Below are positions 43,101 through 57,500 of a DNA stretch of 64,000 nucleotides, one piece after another. Positions within the stretch are counted from its first letter, which is position 1, and each line of letters starts with the position of its first letter. The position numbers and the translations under genes were made by a program. This stretch comes from Stenogyne calaminthoides (Eukaryota; Streptophyta; Magnoliopsida; Lamiales; Lamiaceae): positions 16,955,758 through 17,019,757 of the forward strand of contig JBBCBC010000022.1 of the NCBI GenBank assembly GCA_037126765.1, read 5' to 3'. The notes under the pieces were generated by a model. It did not search any database. It worked only from the letters and a program-made list of their open reading frames with translations, and was not told the origin of the DNA.

Positions 43101-45500
43101 GCCAACATAGAGATATTTCCAAACACTCTTCTTCCTGTTGTTGTAGCTGGTAAAGACAAAGAAATATAAGAGATGTGAAAAACATTTAAGAGAAGAAGTA
43201 CAAGGGGGATATTACTACACTGTTGAGATTTCTAAGCATAAGGTAAATGTCAAAAACAATTATCTTCTCAACAATTGGCAAATGTTTTTTTATATCCATT
43301 GGAAACTATACAAGCATAGAAGTCACATACATTCTGGTAGCAGTAATTGCCGCAGACAAGTTGAAGATAGGAAGAGAACTAATAATGAAACGGAGTTCCT
43401 GCAGCAGAAAACATGTATCATCAAAATTGGACAAAAGGTGGAATGAAATGAACTACACCCAACTTAAAACTCTGAAGGCATTACCTTATGTGGAAGCTTT
43501 GAATATAACAAAACAAATGTTAAAACAGGAATAATGTATAATAGAACCCTTCTGTCCAGTACAGCACCCAGCTGCAACAACAATATAATGCATCAAACTC
43601 ATGCAAAATGATATATCCAGAAATTTTAGATTGTCAAAGGAAGTAAAAGAGCAAGTAGTATTATAACTTTTATCCATAAAAGCCAAGGAAATCATGCAGT
43701 TTTCTTGAGAAAGAGAGTCAGATTACTCCTAATAATTGAAGACAACTACAACTTCAATAGAATAAAAGATGAAACTGCAACGTCTGTAATAAATATGGCG
43801 CAAGTATACATGCCCATGCCCGAGAAACTGCAACATAGGATGGAACACAATAGAATTATATGCAAAGCTAAATTTATATACACCGAAATTTCATATTAGC
43901 TGACATGGCATACTTCCTTCAACTCAGAAGAGCAAGTATATATTGTTTGAAACATATAACCTCAGAGATCAGACAGGCACTACTATTGCAAGGCTTCATG
44001 TCAAAATTAGATTTCCCGACTATCAACTCACCACAAACAGGGGATATGCTGCCAGCAAGGAACGGGGGAGTGCTGAAATGAAGTACCAATGAAAAGCGTG
44101 TGTCTGAAAAGAGGGTTAAGGAAAAGGAATTTCTGAAATACAACTAAGATATGAGCAGCAATCAAGCAAAGAAAAAAATGCTGAAGTGAAAACAGAGAAA
44201 AATGATGTTTTTCTCTTGCTTTATAGATGAGTTCTGTACCAACAAATTGGTTTACAGGTATATAATGGAATTTTGTGAGCCACATGGAGACATTGGTTCT
44301 AGAGCTGGAATTTATCCAAGTTTTTGGTATATCGTGAAAATTTCGGTGCGGTATCGGTATGAAATTTTATATACCGCAATATTCGGTACGGTATACGGAA
44401 TTAAAATGGTATTTTCGGTATATTGTACCGAACCACCCCTAGGATACATAACTTGCTAATAGGAAATAACAAGGTGACCAAGAAAACCAACGTCTTAGTT
44501 AATGATTGATACCTAGTGAAAATGGTGATCAAAACACTTCATTAGGTCCCATTTTGTGTGGGTGCGAGTGTGTGCATGCGAAAGGTGTGTTATAAACACG
44601 CTTATATAAAATGAACATGAAAAGAAACAGAGCAACACTTGGGTGCACCAGTGGAACCATGCAACTTGTACGAAACTAATACTTTCTAGTGAAAACAACT
44701 AATGTTGAATAACTCATACCTTTTAGTAAAACAACTATTACAATTTAAAAATGCACTTGAGTTGCACGGTGAAACTGATGCATAAAAGTATTTACCAAAG
44801 AAAAATAGACTGAGCATGCGGTGGATCAGGCAATTCAAGCGACATCTTGTATTTGGCAGCAATTAATGTCAAATATCCAAAAGAAGCTCATGAACAAAAG
44901 GATACACCCCATTCAGAACTCCGATTCAACACCGAATTGAACCATAAAACTTCTAGTTCAGGCCACAGCCACTTCCTCCATAGGATAGAATCTACCAATA
45001 CAGTCAAACCTGTAATGCATGATTGGAATAATTGATATCATCGACATAATTACATTTTAAGATACATATATATAGAAATGCATGGCTTAAGTCACTAACC
45101 TGTGCAAAGTATAGCAGCTATCAAGCAAGATATCACAGCTTTCCTCAATGAAATTGATCTACACTGCAGTTGATTAATCAAGACACAGTTAGAGAAAATA
45201 TAGACCAACAGCTCACAAGAGGGGTAGTGTGGAACAAACACTGATAGCAAAAGACTAACGGGTTCCATTGCCTAAGAGCCCATTTGGCTGAGCTTATAAC
45301 CTCACTAAGAGTGTTTGGTAGAAAAAGATGTTTAACAGCTTATAAGATTTTAAATTAAGCTCTATGCTCCAAAAAAATAAGTACCAATACCGGAATTTAT
45401 CTTTCAAAAATCTTTTTTTTTATAGTTGAATAATAAATTTTACCTATATTAATTTTTAAAAACACATATCACCCCACCCCAACCCTCCCCCACCTCAACG

Positions 45501-45556
<56 letters not shown>

Positions 45557-48500
45557 TTATTTTATATAAAATTAAATTTGAAAAAAAAAATCTTTCAAAT
45601 TATCGAAGAACTTATAAGTTTTATAACTTATATACTTTCTTAAAAATTACATCTTATAAGCTCTTAAACAACTTATAACATGTTTAGAATAAGCTTAGGT
45701 ATTATAGTAAGTAGCAGCAAATAAAAGAGAGTAAGAAAACATGGTGAAAAAGAAGAGCAAATCTCCACATACCAGCAATAGCTCAAGCCCCAGAGGTGAA
45801 ACAAGCAACAAGATATCACATCTGAAGACGATAGTGGCAAAAATCTGATCATTGGAAAAATAGACCTTCATTCATCAGAATTTAATAAAGATGCAAGAAC
45901 AGTGCATGTAAGAGACTATGTTAGTATCCACTTCTCTCTGGGCACGATATTTGAGGCCTAAAATCATAACGTAGCCAGCTAATGGAATCCATAGTCATGA
46001 ATTAAAACCTGCTGTAGCATGCTCTAAAATGAATGCAGTGCAAGGGTTAATTAGAAGTGAAGCGGAAATAACTCCTTTTAGGCTAAATAAACGTTTGCAC
46101 ACGGGCGATGCTGGCACTGACGTCTTGGTATAGAAGACAGAGATGAGGGTTTATATGATGATATGCCCGAGCTTGCTGATATGGTGCAAATGAATTCTGT
46201 GGAGGATGGAACAACAGTCGATAAGCAATCCAAGATGGATGGCTTGAATGGATGAAGAGGATAGCAAGAACGCTGGGTCGGTAGGATGGGACTGGTGACC
46301 GATATCGGCCCATAGTCCGAGTGGATCGCCTCAGCTACTCCAAAGGTGCCTCACTCTGCACCTCCAAATCTCTTTGTGGTGGTGCTTCCGACAGCCCAGC
46401 AAGAAGAAAGAAGAAAGATAAGCCGCCGACTGTCAGTTCAGACTATAATTTGAGAACAAATGTCAAATATGCGGATAAAAAAAATTCAGCTGCAATGAAC
46501 GCAGGAGCTAAAAAGAAGTTCAAGGAGCTAGATACTTCAAATCAGCCCCCTTAGGTTGGTTTGAAGATATGGTTACACTTTCTGTCGGAATTGATTTCAT
46601 AGTTCTTGGGATTTGAAGATATGGTTACGATTTCTGTCAGAATTGATTTCGTAGTTCTTGGGATTTCATTGACTTTCCCTTTGGTGTTGAGTAGGCTTTC
46701 GTGAGTTTCTGTTTTGGATTTTGTAAGCCTCTGGGATTTTTAACTTGTTATCAGTTTTTGGGCCATCGGGCTTCTACAGTTGCACCATTTTACGATTGGT
46801 TGTTGAGACTTTACACCTAGGGCCGGGTTGTGGCCCCTCATCTCATTTTTTATTTTTCTTTATTAATAACAACACTCACTCGAATTAAAAGTGTTGGTGG
46901 TCATAGAGAAAGCCAAATAGAAACTTAAACAGTTCAAAAGAAAATTGGATGATTTAATAGAAGTTTGGATAGACATGATATCGTTTGGATAGCCAACTAA
47001 CTAAGTTTAAGATGACTATCATAATATGAAGTATGTCTTATAAAACAGAAACAAGATTTGCAGGGACAAGGATATTGATGAGAACTTGCCTAACTTGTCT
47101 AATAATTATGGAAAAAAGTATAAGCAAGGAAGAAAATACAGTAGTGGATCAAATAATTTTAGGATTTAAACTATTTACTTATTTGATTTGATTTGCTTAG
47201 TATTGAAGATATGATATATTTCCTTCTTTACATGTACAGCAGCCCATGGGCTTAGGGTTTAGGATTTCAGATTTATTAATACCGTAGGACTGTACATAAT
47301 TATTATGATGAAGAATGAGAATACACTTTTGAGTGAATATTTCCAGTGTAGTTTTGCAGACGACTAGAATAACTTAAGATTAAATCTTAAGTTACTAGGA
47401 TACCTCGGGATAGACGTTTCATCAATTTGCATCAGAGCCGAGGTTAACGATCGATCCACACATACTTCTGCAAGAATGGTTCAAAAATAGGCAAAGGTTC
47501 AAAAGCATTGAACCATCTATTGAAAATCTGAAGAACATGATACAGAAAGTCTCCTTCCAACTCGAAAATCGCTCACGTGCGAATGAGCAAGAGGGACGTC
47601 GTGGTAGATGTCGGGAGAGAGATGTACGTGCATCAGGTATCATTGATCGGGGCAAGGGCAGGTGACAATATCACGACCGTGAACCACGAGATGATTTGTG
47701 GGAGAGGGAAAATTTGTTTGTGACTTGCCCCGATCTGTTCTACCGAGAAGGGTTAGAATTGGAAGGAGAAAGAGGGGAGAGTGCAGTCGGACGACAAAGG
47801 TCCTAAATATGACAAAAAACCGGAAGAGCAACTAATCGAGGGAAGAACAGAGGTAAGATTGAGTTTGATCAACTAGATAGTTTCAGTTCATCTGTGGAAT
47901 TGGAATTAGAATTGCAATCGGGTGGGATTATACCGATAACCACAGATTTTGAAGGGGCTACTGTTGATTCTAACAATTCTCTTAGACCTAAGCATCTTTT
48001 GTCTGATTTCTCTAACCTGGAAAACGAGAACAATTGGATCTGCGCTTCGTTTGTAGACATCAGATGTGAATACATCGAGGATATTCAGAGTGGAAAGTTT
48101 CCAAAATTTGAATCCTGTAGTAGCTGAACTACCTAATCTATGCCTCATAAAGTGATTTCAGATGAGGGGTCAAGGCTGCACATACCATTTGTGTCTGAGG
48201 ACGACATTGTGTCTGATTATGAAGATGGATTCTCAAGCATCATAGCTTTTGCTCTTGCCTTATTAAAGGATGCAACGATTTCAACTGAAGCTCTTCCCGA
48301 TGACACTCAGAGAGAAAACGTAATAAATGCAAAAGGGAGTAAATACTTATTTGCTAAAACACTAGAGGAGAGGTTTATCAAATGGAAATAAGATAAGGGA
48401 AGACATGTACGAGGAACCTTGGGTCAGTGGAGAGCTCTTGGGCAAAAAGATGAGACGTGAGAAATGGTGGAGGAGCTGCGGGCACTATTTCCAGAACTTA

Positions 48501-51500
48501 ACCTTGAGGACAAGGTTCATTTCGAAGGTGGCGGTGATGATCGGAACTTGCCTAACTTGTCTATTAATTATCGGAAAAAGTATAACCAAGGAAGAAAATA
48601 AAGGAGGGGATCAAATGATTTTAGGATTTGATTTATTTACTTATTTTATTTGCTTAGCATTGTAGATATGATTTATTTCCTTCTTTACACGTACAGCAGC
48701 CCATGGCTTAGGGTTTCGGATTTCAGATTGGGTAAATTGTGTCAAACCCCCCTGTGGTTTGAAAAATCGGCGTCAAACCCCCCTGTGCTTTAAAAATTGT
48801 GTGAAACCCCCTTGTGGTTTTATAAATATGGTGTGAAACCCCCATTTTTTTGTTGATATAATGGAAAGTGTATTACACACTCGTTTTTTAGTGTTTTTTT
48901 CCACCATTTTTGTTCAAAATGACATAATTACCTTCCATTGACTATATTAAGGGCGGGTTTGACGTCAAGCTTTCATATTTTTACAATTTTAAATTTTTAT
49001 ATTGTTATTTAATTGTAAAAATATGAAGGCTTAGCACCAAAATCACCTTTAATATAATTAATGGAGGGTAATTCTGTCATTTTTCAACCAAAAAAATTGA
49101 AAAAAATAACACTAAAAAGCGAGTGTTTAATACATTTTCCATTATCTCAACAAAAATGGGGGTTTCACGCCATATTAGAGAACCACAAGGGGATTTCGCG
49201 CCATATTTATAAAACCACTAGGGGGTTTCACACAATTTTTAAAACACAGGGGTGTTTGACACCGATTTTGCAAACCACATGGGGGTTTGGCACAATTTAC
49301 CCATTTCAGATTTATTAATACCGTAGGATTGTACAGAATTATTACGATGAAGAATGAGAATACACTTTTGAGTGAATATTTCCAGCGTATTTTTGCTGAC
49401 AACTAGAATAGCTTAAGATTAATTCTTAAGTTACTAGAATACCTCGGGATAGGGGTATCATCAGATATCAAAGATAAGAAACTACTCTGATGGTATATAA
49501 CAATAAGGCAGAACAATATCCGATGAACTACGTAAACTCTCAACAGCAGTGCAAACTAACAAAATATTTTAATTAACAGAAGGGCACAAGTACCAAAGAA
49601 TTGATTGCCGCATAGAACCTTCGGTCAAGCCAAAACCCATATGCCAAGTTAACTGCAAAAAATAATTTATGATAATATGAGCATAAAAAATAAGTTTCTA
49701 CAATTGAATGTATTTTAGTTGCTACCCAAGGTTGACGTTCTGTGTTTTATAAAATGGGAGAGCAATAAATTTCAAGGTGAAAAGAGAAAAGGGCAAGGAC
49801 ATGGAGAAAGAAAGAGACTTCAGCAATAGTTATATTAACAGTGATATCCTATTTCAACAAATAAAATTGCATATTTGCATGCCCTTTAGGAAAATCTGGT
49901 TATGCTTGAAGTATAATGTGAATAAATAAGAATGTAAAGAATTATAGGAATAACTAGCAGAATTTCTAGGAGTCCAAGTAACAGAATGTTTACCCTTGAT
50001 TTTTCTTTATGTTTGATATCCTTCTCGAGTTAAGGGGAGTTTCTAAGGGGGATACTCTTTTATTTTATACACTATAATTTTTATTCTTTTAACATAAAGA
50101 GATATTAGGGTATGATCCAGACCAAGGCTCGAGATAGAAACATCAAAAAAAAAAAAAAAACCTAAAAATCCAACGGTTCTAATTCTTTTGGCACCAATGA
50201 TGGATTGAAGGCCAGAATGATTTAGCGTGTGCGCAGTCCATCAAATTGGCTATTGATGACAGGTAAAGTTGGCTATTTGATAGGAACGCAAGCAAGCAAT
50301 TGGGGTTCCGGAAATGGCTACCTGGAAATCTAATATTCATTGATTATGGCTTTGACTAACTAACCCTATGGACAGTGATGGCAAAAACCACGGCCAATGA
50401 TGTGAGGGATGCAGTTCGGGAGATGTGTTCTGAAGTTGAAATTCTTCCCAATTATTTGAAATAAAAACAAAGCTATGGAAATATAAGCAGATGCCACTAC
50501 AAACTAGATTGAGTTGGTATACTATGTCAGGAGATATTTGCTACAAAGCTGACTGGGAGTGCCTGACTGACACCCATCTCAAGCCGCTTATCTAAATTTT
50601 CCTTCCCATACTCACATAGAAACATTCAGCGGGCGCTTGGTTCAAATTCTTCCAAGGGAATGGTAATGAAAATGTCTTTTCCCTCTATGCCCATGTAATG
50701 AAAGGGATATGTTGGAAGAAGGGCTGTCTCAATGGTGGTTACATTGTTAGTGTGTCACCCTAATTTTGGAATGAAGTGGACAACAAATGGTCGTTGGTTG
50801 AGAAATAGTGAACGATTGACGAGAAAAAATTAGAGGGGAGGTAGTTAACCAAAATAGGGTAATGATGATTAACTTAATAGAAGGGAAGTTGGCGGATTGA
50901 TCATCTTTTGTTCTCATTAACCATCATAATTACCCTAAACTCATTCCCATTCCGATTGAAGAACTTTTAACCAAGAGCCCCCCAAGTATTGAATCAAAAC
51001 AATGAAGCCATGTCCTAACTTGATGCCACTGCCACCTCTGTTACTTCAAATAGGACAAGTAAACAGCAAGAGCAAGTGTCAAAAATAGACCTAAAGTATG
51101 TAGGTAAAATTACCTAAGCCAAAGGCCAATACATTAGGAAGGGGGCGTGTGCAGTAGAACAACATGTGAAACTGAATCGCCGTCAATATTACAAAGAATG
51201 CTTCAACTTGAGATCCAAACTTCTTCTTGATCTGCTCAAATTTAGTGTAAGTTTGCTCGAACATATATATGATGACCAATAACGAAAGCAATATCTATCC
51301 ATACGTCCACATGAGGACATAAGTAGAAGCAAAAAAAATGAATGAAGTTTATACCTGCTTACGGAAAAACCGCAATGAAGACAAGATTATGCAACCTAAC
51401 ACCAAACGAACTGGACAAAGCAAATGATATTATGAATTGGCATTTGTCAGATATGGAACCATAAGCTGACAGAAAATATGGAAAGATCAGAAACCCGCAA

Positions 51501-54500
51501 CTAGTAAAATGTGATCAATCAAACACCAATAAAACCACCCATTTGAAACGAAGTGGTACAAATAAATAGAAAACATAAGAAGAATTCAGGATCCATAAAC
51601 TGGTCAACCAAAATAGCATAGTCCTGAAGACGACAATGGTCGACAAAATAATTTTGCAACAAATGATGTAAATAACTAATGTAGAGCTTGTTTTGTGCTC
51701 TATACACAACAAAAATATGATTCTATCGATGTTACCTGTATATCCACAACTAAACCTATGGACCCATAAAACTGATATATTTTTGTATATGTTCTGTATC
51801 TTCCCGTATCAAGCCAAGTATAATCTATCACAATAAATTACAATAAGTAAAACTCCATTATTTAACCAATCAATAGTTCTATGTTGGATGGCACATCAAA
51901 AAATCTTCGACAATTCAATGATGCTATTTACTCAAATTACGATCACCAGATTTGAAAGTTTTACTATAGGTGTTCAGTATTCTCATACAGTGGCCCTATC
52001 ACTTTTGTGGAGTTTCTATGAAATATCTCCACCTTGTAAAAGGAACAAGTAATAATTTCTGTAGTTAAGTTATGATTGCATCTTTGTGCTTATACTGCAG
52101 AAAGCATACAGATCAGGCTGCAACTACATAGTATAATTAGCACAAACTATTTTCCTTAGACACCAGCTGTGGATCTACACGAATATGAAACATATAAAAC
52201 TGCCTGTAACATGTGAATGCTCAAATATATAAAGCAAAAGAACAGTGAAATCTACAAAAGAATGTCAATAATACATCTTCGTAAAAAATCTGAACAAATA
52301 GATACAGATAAACACTACACTTCAGAGGGAAAAGGGTTTACCTACATACAGACTGTATATCTTTGGCAGCTGTAGTAAATTTGCTGCCAATACAAATGGA
52401 GAAGCTAAAGCTGATACAAGCAGGGCACCTGAAGAAAAATGATGTTTTATGTTAGAGGAATCAAAACCACTTTATGTAGACCCTATCTCACTGTATTATT
52501 GTTCCAAAATTGAAGGTAGGCTTCAGTCATAACCAGGAACTACACAGAGGAGCTAAAGTCTTGGTAGCAATCGTTTCAAGAGGTAAATAAGACTTAAAAT
52601 TACAGAGAACCCCATCGCAGAGTCAAAAGTAAATATCAAATTGTAAGAAGCCCCAAGTCATGATGGTGAATTAAACAAAAGCTAGAACTGCATTTATGCC
52701 ATATTTAGTATCTGATAAGAGAAAGACATGTATGCCTGAATAATTCGACTCATTCACATTCACATTATGATTTTGAACCTGTTCTTTCCATGACCTGATC
52801 AGTAAGAATTGAATCATAAAGGAACTTGGGACACGTAACTTAAAAGATGGGGCAGGATAAAGAGATTTTCCTGAAGGCCCTGAAGCACTCAATAAATTTT
52901 CAGATTTATCATAACACATTCTGGCATACCTTATACCAGAAGAGGTCATCTTTAATATATAACCAGAAGCCCTCACTACTGTTCAAGAAATAGCTGGAAC
53001 CAATTCAATAACATATCTTGTTCACTGCAGTTGATATATTTATGTTGTTGCTTATCATGCATAAAAATTAAAAAGTAATTTTTTATTTTGCTACCTAACA
53101 TACACCTTACATGAAATTTGATCAGTTGCTCAGCAATTAAGGGGGCGCTTAGCTTAAAAAAAAAATCAATGGCAATGAGTTCAGGATAATTATGATGGTT
53201 AATGAGAACAAAAAATGTGTTGTGGATCGTGTTTACCAGCGTCGTAAAGGGAAGGAAGCGCGCCAATCCACTGGCGCTAATTAATTCCTGATTCTCACTT
53301 ACTGTTTTTATTATTTCCGTTCAGTTTTGGCCAACTATGTTTATGGGCTTTTTAATTATTGGTCAGACTATATATTAGGGTTTTTTCTGCGTGGATTAGG
53401 TGAGGCAGATTTTGATTATTGGAATTGGGCAGCTGCGGCTGATTTTGGGATTATTTACAGTGTTCAGTTCTTGAATTCTCAGTTCTTATTTGTTATCACC
53501 TCTCTGACTCTAACAATTTGGTCCGACCTCTGCCATGACGAACACACGTTTAACGACAGAGAAAGAGCGAATTGACGCATTGGAGAAAGGCTTGACCGAT
53601 GTCCAGAAAACTGTTGGTATGTTAGAGAGAGGAGTGTCTGATGTTAAAACTTCCCTTGACACTCGTGTCGAATCCTTGCAATCCGGTATGATGCGTCGGG
53701 TGCTGAACGGGAAGGATACCGATGAGGGTGGTTCTTCCGGCCCTGCCGACGGGTCTAACTACCGCACTAACCAGCCCGGATGACAGCCACCACTAAGCTG
53801 GAGTTACCCAACTTCACAGGTGAAAATCAGTATGCTTGGATATCTCGTGCTGAACAGTTTTTCAGGCTTGATAACACACCTGAAGATATGCGATTGGAAC
53901 TATCGCTTATCGCAATGGAGGGCAACACGCTACAGTGGTTGCAGTGGCTTCTGGATCAGTACCCAGGTTTCAGTTGGCGCAAATTTACGGTTGAACTCCT
54001 TCGCCGCTATGGGGACGACCCCTGCGCTGACCCTTTTGAGACGCTCGCCCTATCTCGACAAACTGGAACGGTTGACAAATATGTGGATCAGTTTGTTGCT
54101 CGGATGGCTGCTGTGAAGAATCTGACCCCACCCCATGCATTGGGTTTTTTTCTTCACGGTCTTCGTGATGACATCCGTCTTCGTATAAGATCTAACGATG
54201 CGGAAGATATTTGCCAGACCATGCATCTGGCGAGGAAGATTGAGCAGGAATTGTCCGCTTCTCGGGCACCTCGCTACTCGGGCTATTCGTATCGAGCTCC
54301 ACCAGCACCAGGCCGCTCTTTTCAATCAGCTCCAGGACAACGTCCTAGTGCTTTCTCTCAGCCTAACAGGAGCCCGGCGGGCAACAGGTCCTTCTCAGGT
54401 GGTTCTCAGAATAAGCAACCTTCCGAATCTGCGGGTTTAGTCAATCAGGGGCGTCCACAAGGCCCTAAATACATGTCCCACAATGAATTTATGGACCTAA

Positions 54501-57500
54501 GGAATAAAGGGTTGTGCTTCAAGTGTAAAGAGCCCTACACTCCGTTGCACGTTTGTTCGAGCAAATCTCTCCGCATCATGGTGATGGGGGATGAGGAGAC
54601 CAATGGGGACGTGGAAACTATTGATGGGGGACAAGCAGACAGTTTTCCTGAGGGAGCTGATCTCCAGTATTTGGAGGTGTCTGCTGTAGCCGCTTGTGGG
54701 TTTGACGGCCCTCAAACGATGAAATTATTGGGTGAGGTGAATGGGGTTTCAGTGGTGGTTATGATTGACAGCGGAGCCTCGCACTGTTTCATCTCCAGTT
54801 CTGCAGTCTCCAAGTTGGGTTTGCCCTTCAGTGATGGGGCCGCTCTTCCTGTGATCCTTGGGGATGGAAAAGAAACAAAGACTGACGGGGTTTGTTCGGG
54901 TGTTCAACTGCGTTTGGGCCCTACTGTTTTTCAGATTGAGGCGTATGCTTTTCCGGTCGGCGGAGTGGACTTGATTTTGGGAATTACTTGGTTAGCTACA
55001 CTGGGAGACGTCCGCGCTAATTGGTCTACGCTAACGATGCAGTTTGCGTATTGGGGAAAGGTCATAACCTTGAGAGGGGAATCGGGCCTTACTCGCCGAC
55101 AGGTATCGTCTGCCTCAGCCCTAAAATTATCAGATGTTGATCAGAAATGGCTTCTTTGGCCGCTGGAGTTGACACATATCGCATGCGCAAACACTACGGT
55201 TCTGCCCCCCGATGTGCAAGCACTCTTACGCGAGTTTCCACAAGTGGTGCAACCTCATTCCGGTCTACCCCACCTGAGAGGCTGTGACCACCGCATACCA
55301 CTGCAGCCGGGATCTTCAGCTGTATCTGTTCGCCCTTACAGGTATAGCGCAGCTCAAAAGAAGGAGATCGAGAAAATGGTTCATGAGATGCTCACGGCTG
55401 GCCTAATTCAGCCTAGCACGGGCCCTTACTCAAGCCCTGTGTTGTTGGTGCACAAGAAAGATGGAAGTTGGAGTTTTTGTGTTGACTACCGTGAGTTAAA
55501 TAAAATTACGATTCCCGACAAGTACCCTATACCGGTAATACAGGAGCTGCTGGACGAACTCCACGGGGCAGCCTGTTTCACCCGTTTAGATTTACGGCGC
55601 CGGGTACCATCAGATTAGGATGGCCCCTGATGACATAGAGAAGACTGGATTCCGGACCCACTCGGGGCATTATGAATGGCTGGTCATGCCATTCGGGTTA
55701 AGTAATGCACCCTTGACTTTCCAGTCCGCAATGAACGACCTTTTCCGACCTTTACTCCGGAGGTTCGTTCTTGTTTTTTTTTTATGATATATTGATCTAC
55801 AGCCCGGATAAGCAAGCGCACATGGGGCATTTACGTGTGGTGTTGGAGCTATTGGCATCTGCTTCGTTTGTTATCAACCCGAAAAAGTGTTCTTGGGTCC
55901 AGAGCTCAATCGATTATCTGGGTCATGTGGTTTCTGTGGAAGGAGTTCAGATGGATCCAACGAAGGTCCTCGCGGTGCTACAATGGCCGGTTCTGAAATC
56001 TGTCAAAGGGGTTCGCGGTTTTTTGAGCCTTACGGGCTACTACCGTCGCTTTATTAAAGATTACGGAAAGTTAGCCCATGCTCTCACGTCTCTTCTTCGT
56101 AAGGATGCCACCCCATTTACTTGGACCCCGACGCCCAAGAGTCATTTGAGGCGCTGCAGCGAGCAATCACTTCGGCACCTGTTTTAGCCATGCCCGATTT
56201 CACGATTTCTTTTTGTATTGAGTGTGATGCCTCGGGGCGAGGACTTGGGGCAGTCCTAATGCAGTTGGGTCGGCCAATCGCCTATTATAGCAAGGCATTG
56301 TCTGAGAGAAATGCAGCTAAATCCACATACGAGAAGGAGTTGATGGCTCTCGTGCTCGCGGTGCTTCACTGGCATCCCTACCTGTTGGGGCGTCGTTTCA
56401 CAGTCCGAACGGACCATCGCAGCTTGAAACATCTGCTACAGCAGTCTATTGCCTCTCCGGCACAACAGTATTGGGTGGCGAAGCTCTTGGGATTTGATTT
56501 CGTGATCGAATATAAGACAGGTTCCACAAATTCGGCTGCGGATGCTTTGTCCCGTCGTGACTCTGAGGCAATATTAGGGGCGGTTTCGATGCCTCGATGG
56601 GTTGATTGGGAAGTGTTACGAGGAGAGGTTCGGGCTGCAGGTATGGGCCAATTATTGAGGCATTGGAAAAGGGGCTAACAGTAAAACAGCCTTATGCACT
56701 TGTCAATGGGCTCTTGTTTTACAAGGATCGGTTAGCAATTCCTAGAAAATCTATTTGGGTACGGCGGTTGTTTGATGAGTTTCACTCGACCCCAACAGGG
56801 GGTCACTCAGGGGCTTTTCGTACATATCGTCGCATGGCGGCTAACGTGTATTGGCCCTGAATGGTGAGGGTTGTTACGAGTATGGTGGCAGATTGCCTGG
56901 TGTGCCAACGTAATATGGCTGATACACGCTCCCCCGCCGGTTTACTCCAACAGCTGCCTATTCCGTCTAGAATATGGGAAGACATCAGCATGGATTTCAT
57001 ATCCGGTCTGCCACGTTCTCAACACTTGGACACCGTGCTGGTGGTGGTTGACCGGTTGTCGAAGGCAGCACACTTCATTGGCATGACTCACCCATACACC
57101 GCTAAGGGGGTGGCGGCGGCAATAGCCAAAGAGATTGTTAGGATGCATGGTATTCCTCGAACGATTGTGTCGGACAGGGACCCCATTTTTTGCAGCTCGT
57201 TTTGGCAAGAGTTGTTTAAGGCAACGGGGACTAAGTTAAGGATGAGCTCTTCTTATCATCCGGAAACTGATGGGCAAACAGAGGTAATGAACCGTTGTCT
57301 CGAGGCGTATTTGCGTTGTTTCACGTCGGAGCATCCGCGTCGTTGGGCTCAGTGGTTGTCTTGGGCGGAGTATTGCTTTAATACCAACTTTCATACGGCT
57401 ATAGGTTGCACCCCATTTGAAGCTGTGTATGGGAGGCCCCCACCTACTTTATCTCAATTTCTTCCAGGAGAGATCCATGTGAAAGCCGTTGCCAATGAGT

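Larger units (their letters stand above)
47076..49463 (+). mobile_element. Small non-autonomous LTR element 'F' in ALG12 intron 8
   Basis: LTRs are at 47076-47424 (349 bp) and 48535-49463 (346 bp without its inserted MITE), both with TGATGA...TCATCA ends. The target duplication GATAT is at 47071-47075 and 49464-49468. The internal region is only 1.1 kb. It keeps a tRNA-Met-like primer site (TTGCATCAGAGCC, 47427-47439), degenerate leader/gag-like sequence and, just before the 3' LTR, a stretch reading LEDKVHFEGGGD, like the C-terminus of plant gypsy polyproteins. Protease, RT and integrase core are missing. It is antisense to ALG12. Confidence 0.87.

Noticed and set aside
45503..45552. (AT)25 run as a replication origin or regulatory element
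   Set aside because: A plain microsatellite within a MITE-like repeat in an intron; nothing else supports a function.
48730..49302. Repeated GTGAAACCCCC units as a CRISPR or satellite array
   Set aside because: The units are arranged in inverted arms with terminal repeats and a 10-bp target duplication, so it is a Mutator-like MITE.
51091..51291. Stand-alone membrane-protein ORF
   Set aside because: This is ALG12 exon 7 plus intron readthrough on both sides.
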